From Butyrivibrio sp. AE3004 (GTDB lineage Bacteria > Bacillota > Clostridia > Lachnospirales > Lachnospiraceae): 64,000 nucleotides of DNA. Within the stretch, counting starts at the first letter, position 1. Every line of letters begins with the position of its first letter. A program made the translations under genes and the position numbers. The stretch is taken from assembly GCF_000703165.1 (NCBI RefSeq), contig NZ_JNLQ01000002.1, positions 2,480,001 through 2,544,000 of the forward strand, read 5' to 3'. The notes under the pieces were generated by a model that saw nothing but the letters and a program-made list of their open reading frames with translations, had not been told where the DNA came from and ran no database searches. This document shows, one piece after another, positions 15,425 to 25,514 of the stretch.

Positions 15425-17239
15425 TTAAAAATTTACACCGACAATTCCCCTCGCAAATGAGATATATTCCTCACGCTGAGGAGTGTCCATATATTTGAAT
15501 ACATCATATGAAAATTTGTGTCCGCCCCCGGCTGTGCATAGTCCCATAGCCAGCCCGTCATTAGCAATCTCCTCCGCAGCATCCGTCTGCCTTGAAAACA
15601 TAATGGCTTCAAGATTGGGATTCGCCGCAACTTTACTGTAAGCATATGCTATAGCTGCCGCCTGAAGCGTATCGCCTTTAGTGGAGGTATATCCCACCTC
15701 GCTAAGTATTATAGACCTTACATTTCCGTTGTAAAGCATGGATTCGCTGCTCATATAATTTGTCAGCACATCTATGTTTTTCATAGTAATGAAGGACGAA
15801 TCAGCCGAATCGGATACCAGCTTGTGACCATTCCAGAAATCGACATCCGTAAGCGGTACCGTATAAGGATGAAAAGCGAGTCCCCAGTTAATATCACCAT
15901 AGTTTTTAAGGGACGAAGCAAATGTATCCAGCATATCCCTCCCGTCATAATCAGGATTGCCTTTCATATTTCTGTCCCACTGCTGATCAAGAGATATATA
16001 AACCTTTGCTCCGGCATTTGTGCTTTTTATCGCATTGTAAAAAACTCTGTAAGCTCTGGCATAGGCAGCAGTATAAGATTCAAGATCCGTCTGAGCCATG
16101 TAATTCCATTCTTTTCTGGCATTGACTTCGTTACCTATTATCCACATGGAAACGCTGCCATGTCCTGCCCCTGAGTATCTCCCTGCAAGGAATGACGCTA
16201 TTGCTCCCAGCGCATTTACACCGCTCTCATCAGATGCATTGAACATATAATAAGGGGCTGTTGAACCTCCTCTTGCGCTTGGATGAGTCACCTCCGGGAA
16301 ATTGGAAGGAGAAACATCATTAAGAACTATCGCAGCAACATCTATACCTTTGCTATTCAGAGTGGTAAAAAGATAATCATATTCGTCTAAGATTCTCTGA
16401 TTAAAATGATATGTTACACCATTATATGTATAGGATACAGAGCCTTCAGCCCCGGGTGAAAGAATCCTGTTTAACGGAATATTATAAGTAGCATAATTTA
16501 CCCCAAGGTCGCTTACATCACCAAGCCTTGAAGGATCTATCAAAAGTCCCTTCTTGGAGCTTTGCTGCATTCCGCCGTAATTATGGGCAGCTGTAGCCTC
16601 AGGATTTGTAATATAGCTTGCGTGTGAAACAGTCTTATATTCGTTATCCTTTTTTACTGCTACAACAAATTTTTTAAAAAGTCGTGAGCCTGACTCACCC
16701 TTATTCAGTGCGGCAGTCAACTTGATTTCCCTATCCTTGTAGGTTTTAGATATGGGCTCAGCTTCAAAATCAAAGCTTTCCTCATAGGTTGCAGCATCAA
16801 AAAGATAGTAGTACTTATCATCTGATGTCGGAATCGCCTCGGCATCTCCCATGACCTCAACAGATCCGCTATCTCCAATAAGGCACCCTCCAACCTTTAC
16901 GTAATCGGAAAGCTCTTCATCCGGGACCTCCACGGTAGCAGGTCTCTCATCCAGCGCTCTCTTTACCCGGTCACCCGAACCTGTGATAGCTTTAAGTACA
17001 TCTTCGTTTAAGTAACTCTTCTCCTTTGGTGCCTCTGTAACTTCAGGTCCGATTTCTTCGACGATTTTGGCCGTCTCTTTCTTTTGTGTAAAAACACCCG
17101 AAACACAGGCAATCGATACTACCAGAGAAAGCACTGCTATTATACTGAAAACAATACTTATAACTCTCATTCGTTTCGGGGAAATATTTTTTATTCCATC
17201 AAAAAACTGCTTTACTATTCTTGATAAGAGATTCCTCAA
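15425..17239 (-). CDS. DUF5722 protein, membrane-anchored, glycosidase-like
   Basis: About 604 residues with one N-terminal membrane anchor (VISIVFSIIAVLSLVVSIAC) and an extracellular part. It has the look of a TIM-barrel glycoside hydrolase: WIIGNEVNARKEWN (acid/base-like Glu near 371) and SIILSEVGYTS (nucleophile-like Glu near 514) at the expected spacing. DUF5722 proteins are often found in Lachnospiraceae; the substrate is unknown. Start choice: a GTG at 17245 overlaps the rarA stop, but the ribosome-binding site AAGGAG overlaps it. AAGGAG is five bases from the TTG at 17239, which is preferred. Close linkage to rarA seems to be transcriptional rather than functional. Confidence 0.82.
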   Translation of the reverse strand: MRNLLSRIVKQFFDGIKNISPKRMRVISIVFSIIAVLSLVVSIACVSGVFTQKKETAKIVEEIGPEVTEAPKEKSYLNEDVLKAITGSGDRVKRALDERPATVEVPDEELSDYVKVGGCLIGDSGSVEVMGDAEAIPTSDDKYYYLFDAATYEESFDFEAEPISKTYKDREIKLTAALNKGESGSRLFKKFVVAVKKDNEYKTVSHASYITNPEATAAHNYGGMQQSSKKGLLIDPSRLGDVSDLGVNYATYNIPLNRILSPGAEGSVSYTYNGVTYHFNQRILDEYDYLFTTLNSKGIDVAAIVLNDVSPSNFPEVTHPSARGGSTAPYYMFNASDESGVNALGAIASFLAGRYSGAGHGSVSMWIIGNEVNARKEWNYMAQTDLESYTAAYARAYRVFYNAIKSTNAGAKVYISLDQQWDRNMKGNPDYDGRDMLDTFASSLKNYGDINWGLAFHPYTVPLTDVDFWNGHKLVSDSADSSFITMKNIDVLTNYMSSESMLYNGNVRSIILSEVGYTSTKGDTLQAAAIAYAYSKVAANPNLEAIMFSRQTDAAEEIANDGLAMGLCTAGGGHKFSYDVFKYMDTPQREEYISFARGIVGVNF

Positions 17240-17241
17240 AT

Positions 17242-18579
17242 TCACTCCTTCTGCTTTTTAGCTTGTTCCTTAAGGAATTTCATGTGCTCCTTTATCTTTA
17301 CTTCATATCCATTCCCTGAAGGACTGTAAAACTCTTTTCCGTTCAATTCATATGGAAGATACTGCTGCTCAACATAATTATTGGGATAATCATGGGCATA
17401 TTTATAGCCGATTCCATGCCCAAGCTTTGCGGCAGATTTATAGTGTGCATCCTGTAAATGTGTCGGTATGGGAAGATTTCCCGTATTCTTTACTGTTTCC
17501 ATAGCGCTGAAAATTGCCTCCACTGCTGCATTGCTCTTAGGAGCTGTTGCTATGTAGCTAGCCGCCTGTGACAGATTGATCTGACACTCCGGCATTCCTA
17601 TTCTCTCGGTTGCAAGAAAAGCGGCTACTGCCACCTGCAGTGCCTGAGGATCCGCATTCCCAACATCCTCCGAAGCACATATTACCATCCTTCTGGCAAT
17701 AAATTTGGGGTCCTCTCCCGCATTAAGCATTCTTGCAAGATAATAGACAGCCGCATCAGGGTCAGAGCCTCTCATGCTTTTTATGAATGCGGAAATAGTG
17801 TCATAGTGGTTGTCACCATCCTTGTCATATCTGGCAACACGCTTTTGTATGCACTCCTCTGCCACTTCTTTTGTGATGTGTATTTTACCGTCATCACTCC
17901 TCTCAGTGGTCATAACACCAAGCTCAATGGCATTCAGCGCATGTCTGGCATCGCCTCCCGCAATATCAGCCAGAAACTCCTCTGCTTCCGGCTCAAGAAC
18001 CGCATCATAGGATCCCATACCGTTTACTGTATCGGTAATCGCCCTTCTCATCAGAGTTTTTACATCATCAACCGAAAGTGGCTGCAGCTCAAAAATAACA
18101 GACCTTGAAATCAGAGCTCCGTTAACCTCAAAATAGGGATTCTCTGTGGTCGCACCTATGAGTATCACGGTTCCGTCTTCAACAAACGGAAGCAGATAGT
18201 CCTGCTGCCCCTTATTAAAGCGATGTATCTCGTCTATAAAAAGTATTGTTTTTCTGCCGTAACCGCCAAGATTCTGCTTAGCCTTGGCTACAACCTCTTC
18301 CATATCCTTTTTACCTGCAACCGTCGCATTAAGCTGGGTAAAATCCGCCTTGGTAGTATTGGCAATGACCTTAGCAAGGGTTGTCTTTCCGGTTCCGGGT
18401 GGTCCATACAATATTATTGAACTGATCTTATCAGCCTTTATGGCACGATAAAGAAGCTTGTCTTTTCCGATAATATGCTGCTGCCCCACTACCTCATCAA
18501 GGGTCTTCGGGCGCATCCTTGCGGCAAGCGGTGACTCCTTACTCATGCTTTTTTCTCTTGCGTATTCAAATAAATCCAT
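17242..18579 (-). CDS. rarA: Replication-associated recombination protein A (AAA+ ATPase)
   Basis: 445 residues. Walker A is LYGPPGTGKTTLAKV, Walker B is ILFIDEIHRFNKGQQD, and sensor I is LIGATTENPYFEVN. The C-terminal helical tetramerisation region contains RGSDPDAAVYYLARML and ASEDVGNADPQAL. These are the standard features of RarA/MgsA, a clamp-loader-like ATPase acting at stalled replication forks. The length is usual. It is divergent from the fructokinase gene with a 118-base shared upstream region. Confidence 0.95.
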   Translation of the reverse strand: MDLFEYAREKSMSKESPLAARMRPKTLDEVVGQQHIIGKDKLLYRAIKADKISSIILYGPPGTGKTTLAKVIANTTKADFTQLNATVAGKKDMEEVVAKAKQNLGGYGRKTILFIDEIHRFNKGQQDYLLPFVEDGTVILIGATTENPYFEVNGALISRSVIFELQPLSVDDVKTLMRRAITDTVNGMGSYDAVLEPEAEEFLADIAGGDARHALNAIELGVMTTERSDDGKIHITKEVAEECIQKRVARYDKDGDNHYDTISAFIKSMRGSDPDAAVYYLARMLNAGEDPKFIARRMVICASEDVGNADPQALQVAVAAFLATERIGMPECQINLSQAASYIATAPKSNAAVEAIFSAMETVKNTGNLPIPTHLQDAHYKSAAKLGHGIGYKYAHDYPNNYVEQQYLPYELNGKEFYSPSGNGYEVKIKEHMKFLKEQAKKQKE

Positions 18580-18630
18580 AGTGCATTTATTCTACTATAT
18601 TTGTTATAATGTTGAAAGAGGACAAAAGGT

Positions 18631-18664
18631 CATAATTGATTGAGAATAATCAAAATCAATTATG
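18631..18664. promoter_or_regulatory. Inverted repeat upstream of fructokinase
   Basis: CATAATTGATT (18631-18641) is repeated inverted as AATCAATTATG (18654-18664). The repeat lies between rarA and the fructokinase gene, 34 bases before the latter. It could be an operator for a sugar-responsive regulator; no such regulator is adjacent. Confidence 0.45.
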
Positions 18665-18697
18665 GCTTTATGTATATAAGAAGAACGGAGGAAGGAT

Positions 18698-19564
18698 ATG
18701 TTATACGGAGCACTTGAAGCTGGCGGAACCAAGATGGTCTGCGCCATTGGTAACGAAAACGGAGAAATTCTCGAACAGGTTAAATTTCCTACTGAAACAC
18801 CCGATACAACCATGCCCCAGATTTTTGAATATTTTAAAGGAAAAGATATCAAATCTTTGGGCATTGCTTGTTTTGGTCCTATTGACTTAAGAAAAGAATC
18901 ACCAACCTATGGAAGTATCACTTCAACTCCAAAAAAAGGCTGGTCCGGCTACAACATTGTAAACGCAGCAAAAGAAGCACTTGGCATTCCGATAGGATTT
19001 GATACGGATGTAAACGGCTCTCTTCTTGGTGAGATTACATGGGGCTGCGCAAAAGGTCTTTCAGATGCTATCTACCTCACAATCGGAACAGGTGTCGGTG
19101 GTGGCGTTATGTCAAACGGCAAGCTCCTGCACGGCATGCTTCACCCTGAGGTTGGACACATCCGTCTTCCTCTCGTAAAAAACGATCCTGGAAAGAGTGT
19201 ATGTCCTTTCCATGACAACTGTTTGGAAGGTCTTGCAGCGGGCCCTTCACTCAAGGCTCGTTGGGGCGTTGATGCTTCACAGCTTGCAGATAAAAAAGAA
19301 GTATGGGAAATCGAAAGTGAATATATCGCAACCGCTCTTATGAGTTATGCTCTCATCCTGAGTCCCAAGAAGATCATTCTTGGCGGAGGCGTTATGCATC
19401 AGGAGCAGCTTTTCCCGCTTATCAGAGAAAAATTCAAGGAGCTTTTAAACGGCTACATTGTAACCGACGAAATGAACCACTTAGATGACTACATCGTTCC
19501 GGCAAGCCTTAACGATGACCAGGGTATCATGGGCGCGATCAAGCTCGCCATGGATGCATGCTGA
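18698..19564 (+). CDS. scrK: ROK-family fructokinase
   Basis: 288 residues. Phosphate-binding loop LEAGGTKMVCAIG near the start, ROK motif region TIGTGVGGGVMSNGK, and the zinc-site pattern HPEVGHIRL followed by CPFHDNCLEGLAAGPSL. This pattern is characteristic of ROK fructokinases of Firmicutes. It phosphorylates fructose to fructose-6-phosphate in the cytoplasm. GGAGGA lies seven bases before ATG 18698. No sucrose or fructan hydrolase gene is adjacent. It ends before a strong terminator, so it is probably monocistronic. Confidence 0.9.
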   Translation: MLYGALEAGGTKMVCAIGNENGEILEQVKFPTETPDTTMPQIFEYFKGKDIKSLGIACFGPIDLRKESPTYGSITSTPKKGWSGYNIVNAAKEALGIPIGFDTDVNGSLLGEITWGCAKGLSDAIYLTIGTGVGGGVMSNGKLLHGMLHPEVGHIRLPLVKNDPGKSVCPFHDNCLEGLAAGPSLKARWGVDASQLADKKEVWEIESEYIATALMSYALILSPKKIILGGGVMHQEQLFPLIREKFKELLNGYIVTDEMNHLDDYIVPASLNDDQGIMGAIKLAMDAC

Positions 19565-19637
19565 TACCTCTCTAAAAAATTCTTTCGGGCACACAATAAG
19601 CACGGTAAAAATCCTAAATACTCTACTCAATTACAAA

Positions 19638-19674
19638 AATCGCTCCCGGAACTTTGATCGTTCCGGGAGCGATT
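19638..19674. terminator. Bidirectional terminator between fructokinase and lipoprotein genes
   Basis: AATCGCTCCCGGAAC pairs perfectly with GTTCCGGGAGCGATT (15 bp, 7-base loop) and is flanked by A and T runs. It serves the convergent genes on both sides. Confidence 0.92.
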
Positions 19675-19729
19675 CATTTTTTGCCTGAATTTCGATGTCA
19701 GCAAAGGGCTTGGTGAAATTCAGTTTTTA

Positions 19730-22700
19730 TTAGTCTGCCTTTACAGGAGCTGTACGTATGATGAACTGTACTGTACTGGGTTCATTTTCGTTTGCACCAG
19801 AAAATGAAGTATAGCTCTGAGAAGCTTCATCTACAGCTTTAAGTCTGTCTTTGATAGATACGATATCCTCATCAACAGTACTTGTGAGCTTCTGAATACC
19901 ATCCTCATCAAACTCAACCATACCATCGGCAAGTTTTCTTGCACCATCGTTAAGTTCCACAGCACCATCCTTCAATTTGGAAACACCATCCTTAAGTTTT
20001 CCTGCTCCATCATCGAGCTTACCTGCTCCGTCATCAAGCTCGACTGTTCCGTCGTAGAGTTTGCCTACACCATCTGCAACCTGTCCTACACCATCATCAA
20101 GCTTTACAGTACCATCTGCAAGTTTTCCTACGCCGTCATCAAGCTTTCCTGCTCCATCATCGAGCTTGCCTACACCATCATCAAGCTTACCTACGCCATC
20201 ATGAAGCTTACCTGCTCCGTCATCGAGCTTGCCTACACCGTCGTTAAGCTTGCCTGCTCCGTCATCAAGCTTCTCAGCTCCGTCTTTTAACTGCTTTGTA
20301 CCGTCAGCAAGTTTTCCTGCTCCGTCTGCTAACTGCTTGCTGCCATTCTTAAGTGCTGTGCTGTTAGAGTTAAGTGTCTCTGCTCCCAAAGCAAGTTTTC
20401 CTGCGCCTTCTTTAAGTGCTGAAAGACCGGTTGAGAAAGTAGTACCACCCTGATCAAGCTTCTTCATACCTTCCTTTAAGTCATTCGCACCAACTGCAAG
20501 CTGTGCTGCACCGGCCTGAATATCTTTAAGTCCGCCTTCACCTGTTCCGTTATAAAGCATTTCAAGAGACTTCTTTGAGGTCTGAAGTGACTGATAAGTT
20601 GCAAAAATCTTGGTCATTCCTTCAGTACTTGTCTGTGTGGGAGTCTTAACATTTTCTGCAATAAGAGCAAGTGCCTGACCATAGTAGTAAACCTTCATCT
20701 GAGCTGTTGTCTGCAAATCTCCCTGCTTCATAAGGTTGCTCACCTCAGACCCCCAGCCTGCTGTGAATGAAGCTGCCTGTTCTGCTCCGCTTACTTTCAT
20801 AGCTTCAACTGTCTGCTGGCCAACAGCCTGCATCTTCATAAGATCCTGAACGTTAAGACCTGTTACAGCTGAGATTGTAGCAAAATCGGATTCTGCAGAA
20901 TACTCTGTTGTTCCGCTTACAACATCAAGAGATACAACCTCTTCCGCATTTTCATCATAGATTTCTGTAGCGCAATCATTATTCTGTGTATTTTCTTCAG
21001 GAGCTGACTGCATGGCCTCATCATTTGATGTCTGTTCTTCCTGAGTATTTACATCAATCTGATCGTTAGATGTGCTCTCGTTATTTTCCTCGGGCACATT
21101 TTCTTCTGTCTGACTTGTCTCATTTGCACTGTTTTCGTTGTTTACAGTAGCTTCGCTGTTTGTATTGCCCTCATCTGTATTTACATTATTTGTTTCAGCA
21201 CCTGCTTCACCATTATTTTCAGCGGGAGCATTGCTCTCTTTGTTTCCCTCGGACTTGGGCTCTGCATTCTCATCTGTATTCACATTTTCAGATGTGCTTT
21301 CGCTGTTTTGCTGATTGCTCTTCTGACCGTTTCCGGCTTCCTTCAAGGCATTTTCCGCATCCTCAGCTCTTTTTGTTGCATCATCTGCTCTCTTGGTTTC
21401 TGCTTCTGCCTTGGCCTCAGCCTCATCTGCTCTCTTGGTTTCCTTGGCAATGTCATCAGCATAGGCATCTGCAATCTTTCCTGTTAACTCATTTATAAGA
21501 TTCTGAACATCATCTGCACTGTTTGCAGATACATTAAGTGTATTTAAATTTGCTCCTGCTGTGATCTGATTGTATTCAGCCATGATAGGTCCGAACTGAT
21601 TAGCAAAAGCTGTAAGTGCCGCATCGACACCTGCAAGATTATCTCTTACGGAATCAGCAGCCTTATCGATACCTGCGCTAAGCTGCGCTGCGCCTGTAGA
21701 TAACTGCTCAGCGCCGGTCTTTGCTGAAGTAATGCCACCGGTAAGTGTTGTCGCACCTGTAACAAGCTTTCCTGCGCCATCATCAAGACTCTTTGCACCT
21801 GTATAAATCTGTCCAACACCATCAGTGTATGACACAATTCCTTTATCCAGCTCAGTGGCACCCTTCTTTAAATCATTTGTACCTGTTGCAAGATCACCTG
21901 CTCCCTTTTTAAGATCACCTGTGCCCTTTTTAAGATCACCGGTACCTTTCTTAAGATCGCCTGTGCCTTTCTTAAGGTCGCCTGTTCCTTTCTTGAGATC
22001 GCCTGTGCCTTTCTTAAGATCACCTGTGCCCTTCTTAAGCTCGCTTGTTCCGTTCTTCAGCTCACCTGCTCCGTTTCTCAGCTCGCCTGTTCCGTTTTTC
22101 AGTTCACCTGTTCCATCCTTTAATTCAGCAGCACCGCTTACAAGCTGGCCGGTTCCATCCTTAAGAGATTTGGTTCCATCCTTAAGTTCTACAGTTCCGT
22201 CGTAGAGCTCTACTGTACCATCCTCAAATTTCTGTGTTCCGTCAGCAAGCTCACCTGAGCCGTCTCTAAGCTCTGTTGATGCATCTGAAAGCTTGTCCAT
22301 ATCATCATTTAAGTCTGTAATCTTATCTGAATTATAAATTTTATCAAGTCCCAGATCTGCTACAACATTGGCACTTGCCATTGAAACTGTCATAGGCAGT
22401 TCGAAATCCTGTACATCTGCTGTGATTTCCACATAATTCGGAATATCAACATCATCCTTAGAAATGTCTTTTTCCTCAAGCTTCTCGTCATCAATTTTAA
22501 GAGATTCCTTGAGTCCGGGCATTGCAACGCCGACTACAACATAGTTGTTGGCATCTGAAATAACCTTACCGTTTGATACCTTTACATTTGCAAATTTATC
22601 ACTATCAAGCATTGTTCCGGAAATCATGGTAAAAGGTACATCGATGTTCTCCTTTTCACCATCAATTTCAACTTCCTTCTTAAGGCTGTTTGTGTAGTCA

Positions 22701-23245
22701 AAACGAATCTTAACGCTTCCGCTCTTTCCTGCAATTTCATCTGCCTTCATCTGTTTTCCGTCAAGTTCATAAGTAACCTTAACGCCAACGGGAACTTCCT
22801 CAGTGGGTGTTCCCTGATAATAGATGTCAGAACCTTCCGCATCCCATGTTACGGTTCCGTCACCGTTATCCTTGAAGGACTCCTCGCCCTTTACATTCAC
22901 GATGTCCTTAAGGTTTGTCTTGTCTGTAAGTTCCTTATCACCTGATGCATTCTTTAACCAGTTGCTTACAACAACCTCATCTACTTTTCCGTCTGCATCT
23001 GTCATAACATATACAGTTTCTTCTTTACCGCTATCAGCATTTTTCTTATTACCTGTAAATGCTGTTTTGGTCATTGTATCTACCAGTTCCTCAGCCTCAG
23101 GATTCTCTTCTTTAATATCCTGAACCTGATCTGAAGCTTTAGATGTTTCTGTATTTTTTCCAAGGCCACAGCCTGTCATTGCTGAGCTTGCAAGTGCAAA
23201 TGCTGTTAAAACCGAAGTAGCTTTAAGTAAATTCTTCTTATACAT
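19730..23245 (-). CDS. Giant heptad-repeat lipoprotein (YhgE/Pip-like repeats), MMPL partner
   Basis: 1171 residues. Signal sequence and lipobox SSAMTGCGLG (Cys about 26). Then a beta-rich domain to about 300 and a first block of xxxLxxG heptads (about 315-480) with six nearly identical KKGTGDL units. A helical and then Asn/Glu/Ser-rich linker follows, a helical segment, and a second block of DDGAGKL-type heptads (about 950-1110). These repeats are those seen in YhgE/Pip and related proteins, but the YhgE membrane domain is absent. It probably stands on the outer face of the membrane with the MMPL transporter encoded 37 bases upstream. The repeat DNA could be prone to length change. Confidence 0.82.
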   Translation of the reverse strand: MYKKNLLKATSVLTAFALASSAMTGCGLGKNTETSKASDQVQDIKEENPEAEELVDTMTKTAFTGNKKNADSGKEETVYVMTDADGKVDEVVVSNWLKNASGDKELTDKTNLKDIVNVKGEESFKDNGDGTVTWDAEGSDIYYQGTPTEEVPVGVKVTYELDGKQMKADEIAGKSGSVKIRFDYTNSLKKEVEIDGEKENIDVPFTMISGTMLDSDKFANVKVSNGKVISDANNYVVVGVAMPGLKESLKIDDEKLEEKDISKDDVDIPNYVEITADVQDFELPMTVSMASANVVADLGLDKIYNSDKITDLNDDMDKLSDASTELRDGSGELADGTQKFEDGTVELYDGTVELKDGTKSLKDGTGQLVSGAAELKDGTGELKNGTGELRNGAGELKNGTSELKKGTGDLKKGTGDLKKGTGDLKKGTGDLKKGTGDLKKGTGDLKKGAGDLATGTNDLKKGATELDKGIVSYTDGVGQIYTGAKSLDDGAGKLVTGATTLTGGITSAKTGAEQLSTGAAQLSAGIDKAADSVRDNLAGVDAALTAFANQFGPIMAEYNQITAGANLNTLNVSANSADDVQNLINELTGKIADAYADDIAKETKRADEAEAKAEAETKRADDATKRAEDAENALKEAGNGQKSNQQNSESTSENVNTDENAEPKSEGNKESNAPAENNGEAGAETNNVNTDEGNTNSEATVNNENSANETSQTEENVPEENNESTSNDQIDVNTQEEQTSNDEAMQSAPEENTQNNDCATEIYDENAEEVVSLDVVSGTTEYSAESDFATISAVTGLNVQDLMKMQAVGQQTVEAMKVSGAEQAASFTAGWGSEVSNLMKQGDLQTTAQMKVYYYGQALALIAENVKTPTQTSTEGMTKIFATYQSLQTSKKSLEMLYNGTGEGGLKDIQAGAAQLAVGANDLKEGMKKLDQGGTTFSTGLSALKEGAGKLALGAETLNSNSTALKNGSKQLADGAGKLADGTKQLKDGAEKLDDGAGKLNDGVGKLDDGAGKLHDGVGKLDDGVGKLDDGAGKLDDGVGKLADGTVKLDDGVGQVADGVGKLYDGTVELDDGAGKLDDGAGKLKDGVSKLKDGAVELNDGARKLADGMVEFDEDGIQKLTSTVDEDIVSIKDRLKAVDEASQSYTSFSGANENEPSTVQFIIRTAPVKAD

Positions 23246-23282
23246 AACTAATCCTCTTTTCCTTAAAAACTTTTTATGCCTC

Positions 23283-25406
23283 TCAACCTATATTCTGAAT
23301 ATTTGCTATTTTATTGCTTTTTCTTTCTTTATCCATTTTCAGGCAATCACGCATTCCCCATGTGGTTCTGACGATCAGTCCGTCAAAAATCATATACATG
23401 GAAGGAAGCACCAGAATAACTACTGCCATACTGATAAGTGCTCCTCTTGCCATAAGGAAACATAGTGAACCGATCATATCAACGCTTGATACAAGACCAA
23501 CACCGAAAGTTGCTGCAAAGAAACTCAGCGCACTTACGATTACCGACTTCATGCTGGTTGAAAGTGCTATTCTTGTAGCCTGCTTTTTGCTCTGGCCATC
23601 CTTTCTCTCCTTGCAGTAACGTGTTGTCATCAAAATAGCATAGTCAACGGTTGCTCCCAGCTGAATCGTTCCTATAACAACTGAAGATATGAAAGGAATA
23701 ACTGTTCCGGTAAATCCCGGTATACCCATATTTATAAATATTGCAAACTCGATTACCGCAACAAGTATAAACGGCAATGAGATTGACTTCATTACAAGTG
23801 CAATTATAAGGAATACACATCCGATTGATACAACGCTTACGGTTTTAAAATCCTTATCAGTAATAGTTATCAGATCCTTGGTACAAGGTGCCTCACCTAC
23901 AACCATTGCTGTGGGACTGTATTTCTTAACTATCGCATTTATCGCATCTATCTGAGCATTAACTTCATCAGATGCTGTCTTGTATTCACTTGTAATCATA
24001 AGCATCTGATACTCATCACTTGAAAGCTCATCTTTTAATTTGGAAGGAATCATATCCTTCGGAAGGCTGGGACCAAGTAATGCATCAAGTCCGAGCACAG
24101 CATCAACTCCATCCACATCTTTTAGCTCTTTAATCATTCCCTGCATGGTTGCCGTATCAAGATTTGAATCTGCAAGAATCATGTAGGTAGTGTTAGTTTC
24201 AAAATTCTTTTCAAGCTCTATCATAGCCTGTCTGCTGGAAAGCTTTACAGGCAATGTCTCAGACAGATCATAGTAAACGGATGCGTGCTTGTATCCCCAG
24301 ATTGCCGGCGGAAGAAGGCACAGGAAAATAATCCCGAATACAATAGCGTGTTTTGAAATCCATCTGGGAGTCTTTACAAACTCCTGAACAACAGGCTTAT
24401 GCTTTGTTTTTTCAATTACTTTATCAAATATAAGAATCATAGAGGGAAGAACTGTTACACATGCTACTACTCCAAAGATAACGCCCTTCGCCATGACGAT
24501 TCCAAGATCCAGGCCGATTGTAAAGCTCATAAAGCAAAGAGCCACAAAACCGGCAATGGTTGTGATTGATGAGCCGAGCACTGACTGGAAGGTCGCACTT
24601 ATCGCGTTTGCCATTGCTTCCTTTTTATCGTCTATGCCCTTCTCAATCTCCTCCTGATAGCTATGCCATAGAAAAATCGAATAATCCAGGGTTACACCAA
24701 GCTGTAAGACAGCACTTAGTGATTTCGTAAGGAATGAAATCTCACCCAGAAAAATATTCGTTCCCATGTTAAACATTATAGCAATTCCTATGCTAATCAG
24801 GAAGAAAAAAGGTATAAGATATGAATCCATTGTAAGAGAAAGAATAATAACGGCAAGAAGTACTGCCATTCCTACATATATAGGTGTTTCCTTCTCAGTC
24901 AGATTCTTGGTATCAAGAACTATCGCTGCCATTCCGGACAGGAAGCATTTCTCATTGGCTATCTTCCTTATATCAGTAATAGCCTGCATCGTTCCATCGC
25001 CTGAAGTCGTATCATCAAATATTATGAACATCAGCTGAGCATCGCCGGTTCCCAGTGCCTCTGTAATCTTGTCCGGAAGCATTTCCTTAGGTATCGAGTA
25101 ATCCATGAAAGTGTCATACCATATAACCTTTTTAACATGGTTTACTTTCTCAATGTCTGACTTCAAAGCTGAGATATCCTTATCAGCCATCCCTTCAACA
25201 ACAAAAAGCGAATACGCTCCGGTTCCAAACTGTTCCATGAGGATGTCCTGCCCCTTCATGGTTTCGATCTCACCGGGCAGGTATGAAAGAATATCGTAAT
25301 TTACTTTCGTAGCTGCCATACCCGCAACGCACGGAATCATAAGTGCAATGCTGGCAATCAGTATTAAGTACCTCGCTTTTACAATTGCCTTTGACAAAAA
25401 TTTCAT
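23283..25406 (-). CDS. MMPL/RND-family transporter (HAE3-like)
   Basis: 707 residues in two halves, each with one helix, an outer loop of about 130-140 residues and about five further helices. Each half has the MMPL membrane motif: LGVTLDYSIFLWHSYQEEIE in the first and LGATVDYAILMTTRYCKERK in the second. These carry the Asp typically used for proton coupling. The family exports lipids, siderophores or hydrophobic compounds. It is the first gene of an operon with the heptad-repeat lipoprotein and lies under a promoter with two TetR-type operators, so an inducible efflux or envelope-lipid role is likely. The substrate is unknown. Confidence 0.9.
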   Translation of the reverse strand: MKFLSKAIVKARYLILIASIALMIPCVAGMAATKVNYDILSYLPGEIETMKGQDILMEQFGTGAYSLFVVEGMADKDISALKSDIEKVNHVKKVIWYDTFMDYSIPKEMLPDKITEALGTGDAQLMFIIFDDTTSGDGTMQAITDIRKIANEKCFLSGMAAIVLDTKNLTEKETPIYVGMAVLLAVIILSLTMDSYLIPFFFLISIGIAIMFNMGTNIFLGEISFLTKSLSAVLQLGVTLDYSIFLWHSYQEEIEKGIDDKKEAMANAISATFQSVLGSSITTIAGFVALCFMSFTIGLDLGIVMAKGVIFGVVACVTVLPSMILIFDKVIEKTKHKPVVQEFVKTPRWISKHAIVFGIIFLCLLPPAIWGYKHASVYYDLSETLPVKLSSRQAMIELEKNFETNTTYMILADSNLDTATMQGMIKELKDVDGVDAVLGLDALLGPSLPKDMIPSKLKDELSSDEYQMLMITSEYKTASDEVNAQIDAINAIVKKYSPTAMVVGEAPCTKDLITITDKDFKTVSVVSIGCVFLIIALVMKSISLPFILVAVIEFAIFINMGIPGFTGTVIPFISSVVIGTIQLGATVDYAILMTTRYCKERKDGQSKKQATRIALSTSMKSVIVSALSFFAATFGVGLVSSVDMIGSLCFLMARGALISMAVVILVLPSMYMIFDGLIVRTTWGMRDCLKMDKERKSNKIANIQNIG

Positions 25407-25455
25407 AACATTATCCTCGCAATTATTTTTATTTATGGCCTGCGGATTTTTATTT

Positions 25456-25514
25456 AATGACCGCTGGTCATTTTTTATACTTTATGTTATACTCTAAAAA
25501 TGACCAATGGTCAA
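25456..25514 (-). promoter_or_regulatory. Promoter of the MMPL operon with two TetR-type operators
   Basis: Minus strand: TTGACC (25509-25514), a 17-base spacer, then TATAAC (25486-25491). Two palindromes of form TGACCnnnGGTCA lie at 25501-25513, overlapping the -35, and 25458-25470 (extended AATGACCGCTGGTCATT), just past the start point. Their centres are 43 bases apart, about four helical turns. The divergent tetR gene makes its product the obvious repressor. Confidence 0.88.

Noticed and set aside
18631..18664. Riboswitch upstream of fructokinase
   Set aside because: Only one simple inverted repeat lies in a short upstream region; an operator is the simpler reading.
21825..22205. Plus-strand open frame with SPVPFLR repeats
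   Set aside because: It is the antisense of the KKGTGDL heptads of the lipoprotein; the repeats produce the open frame.
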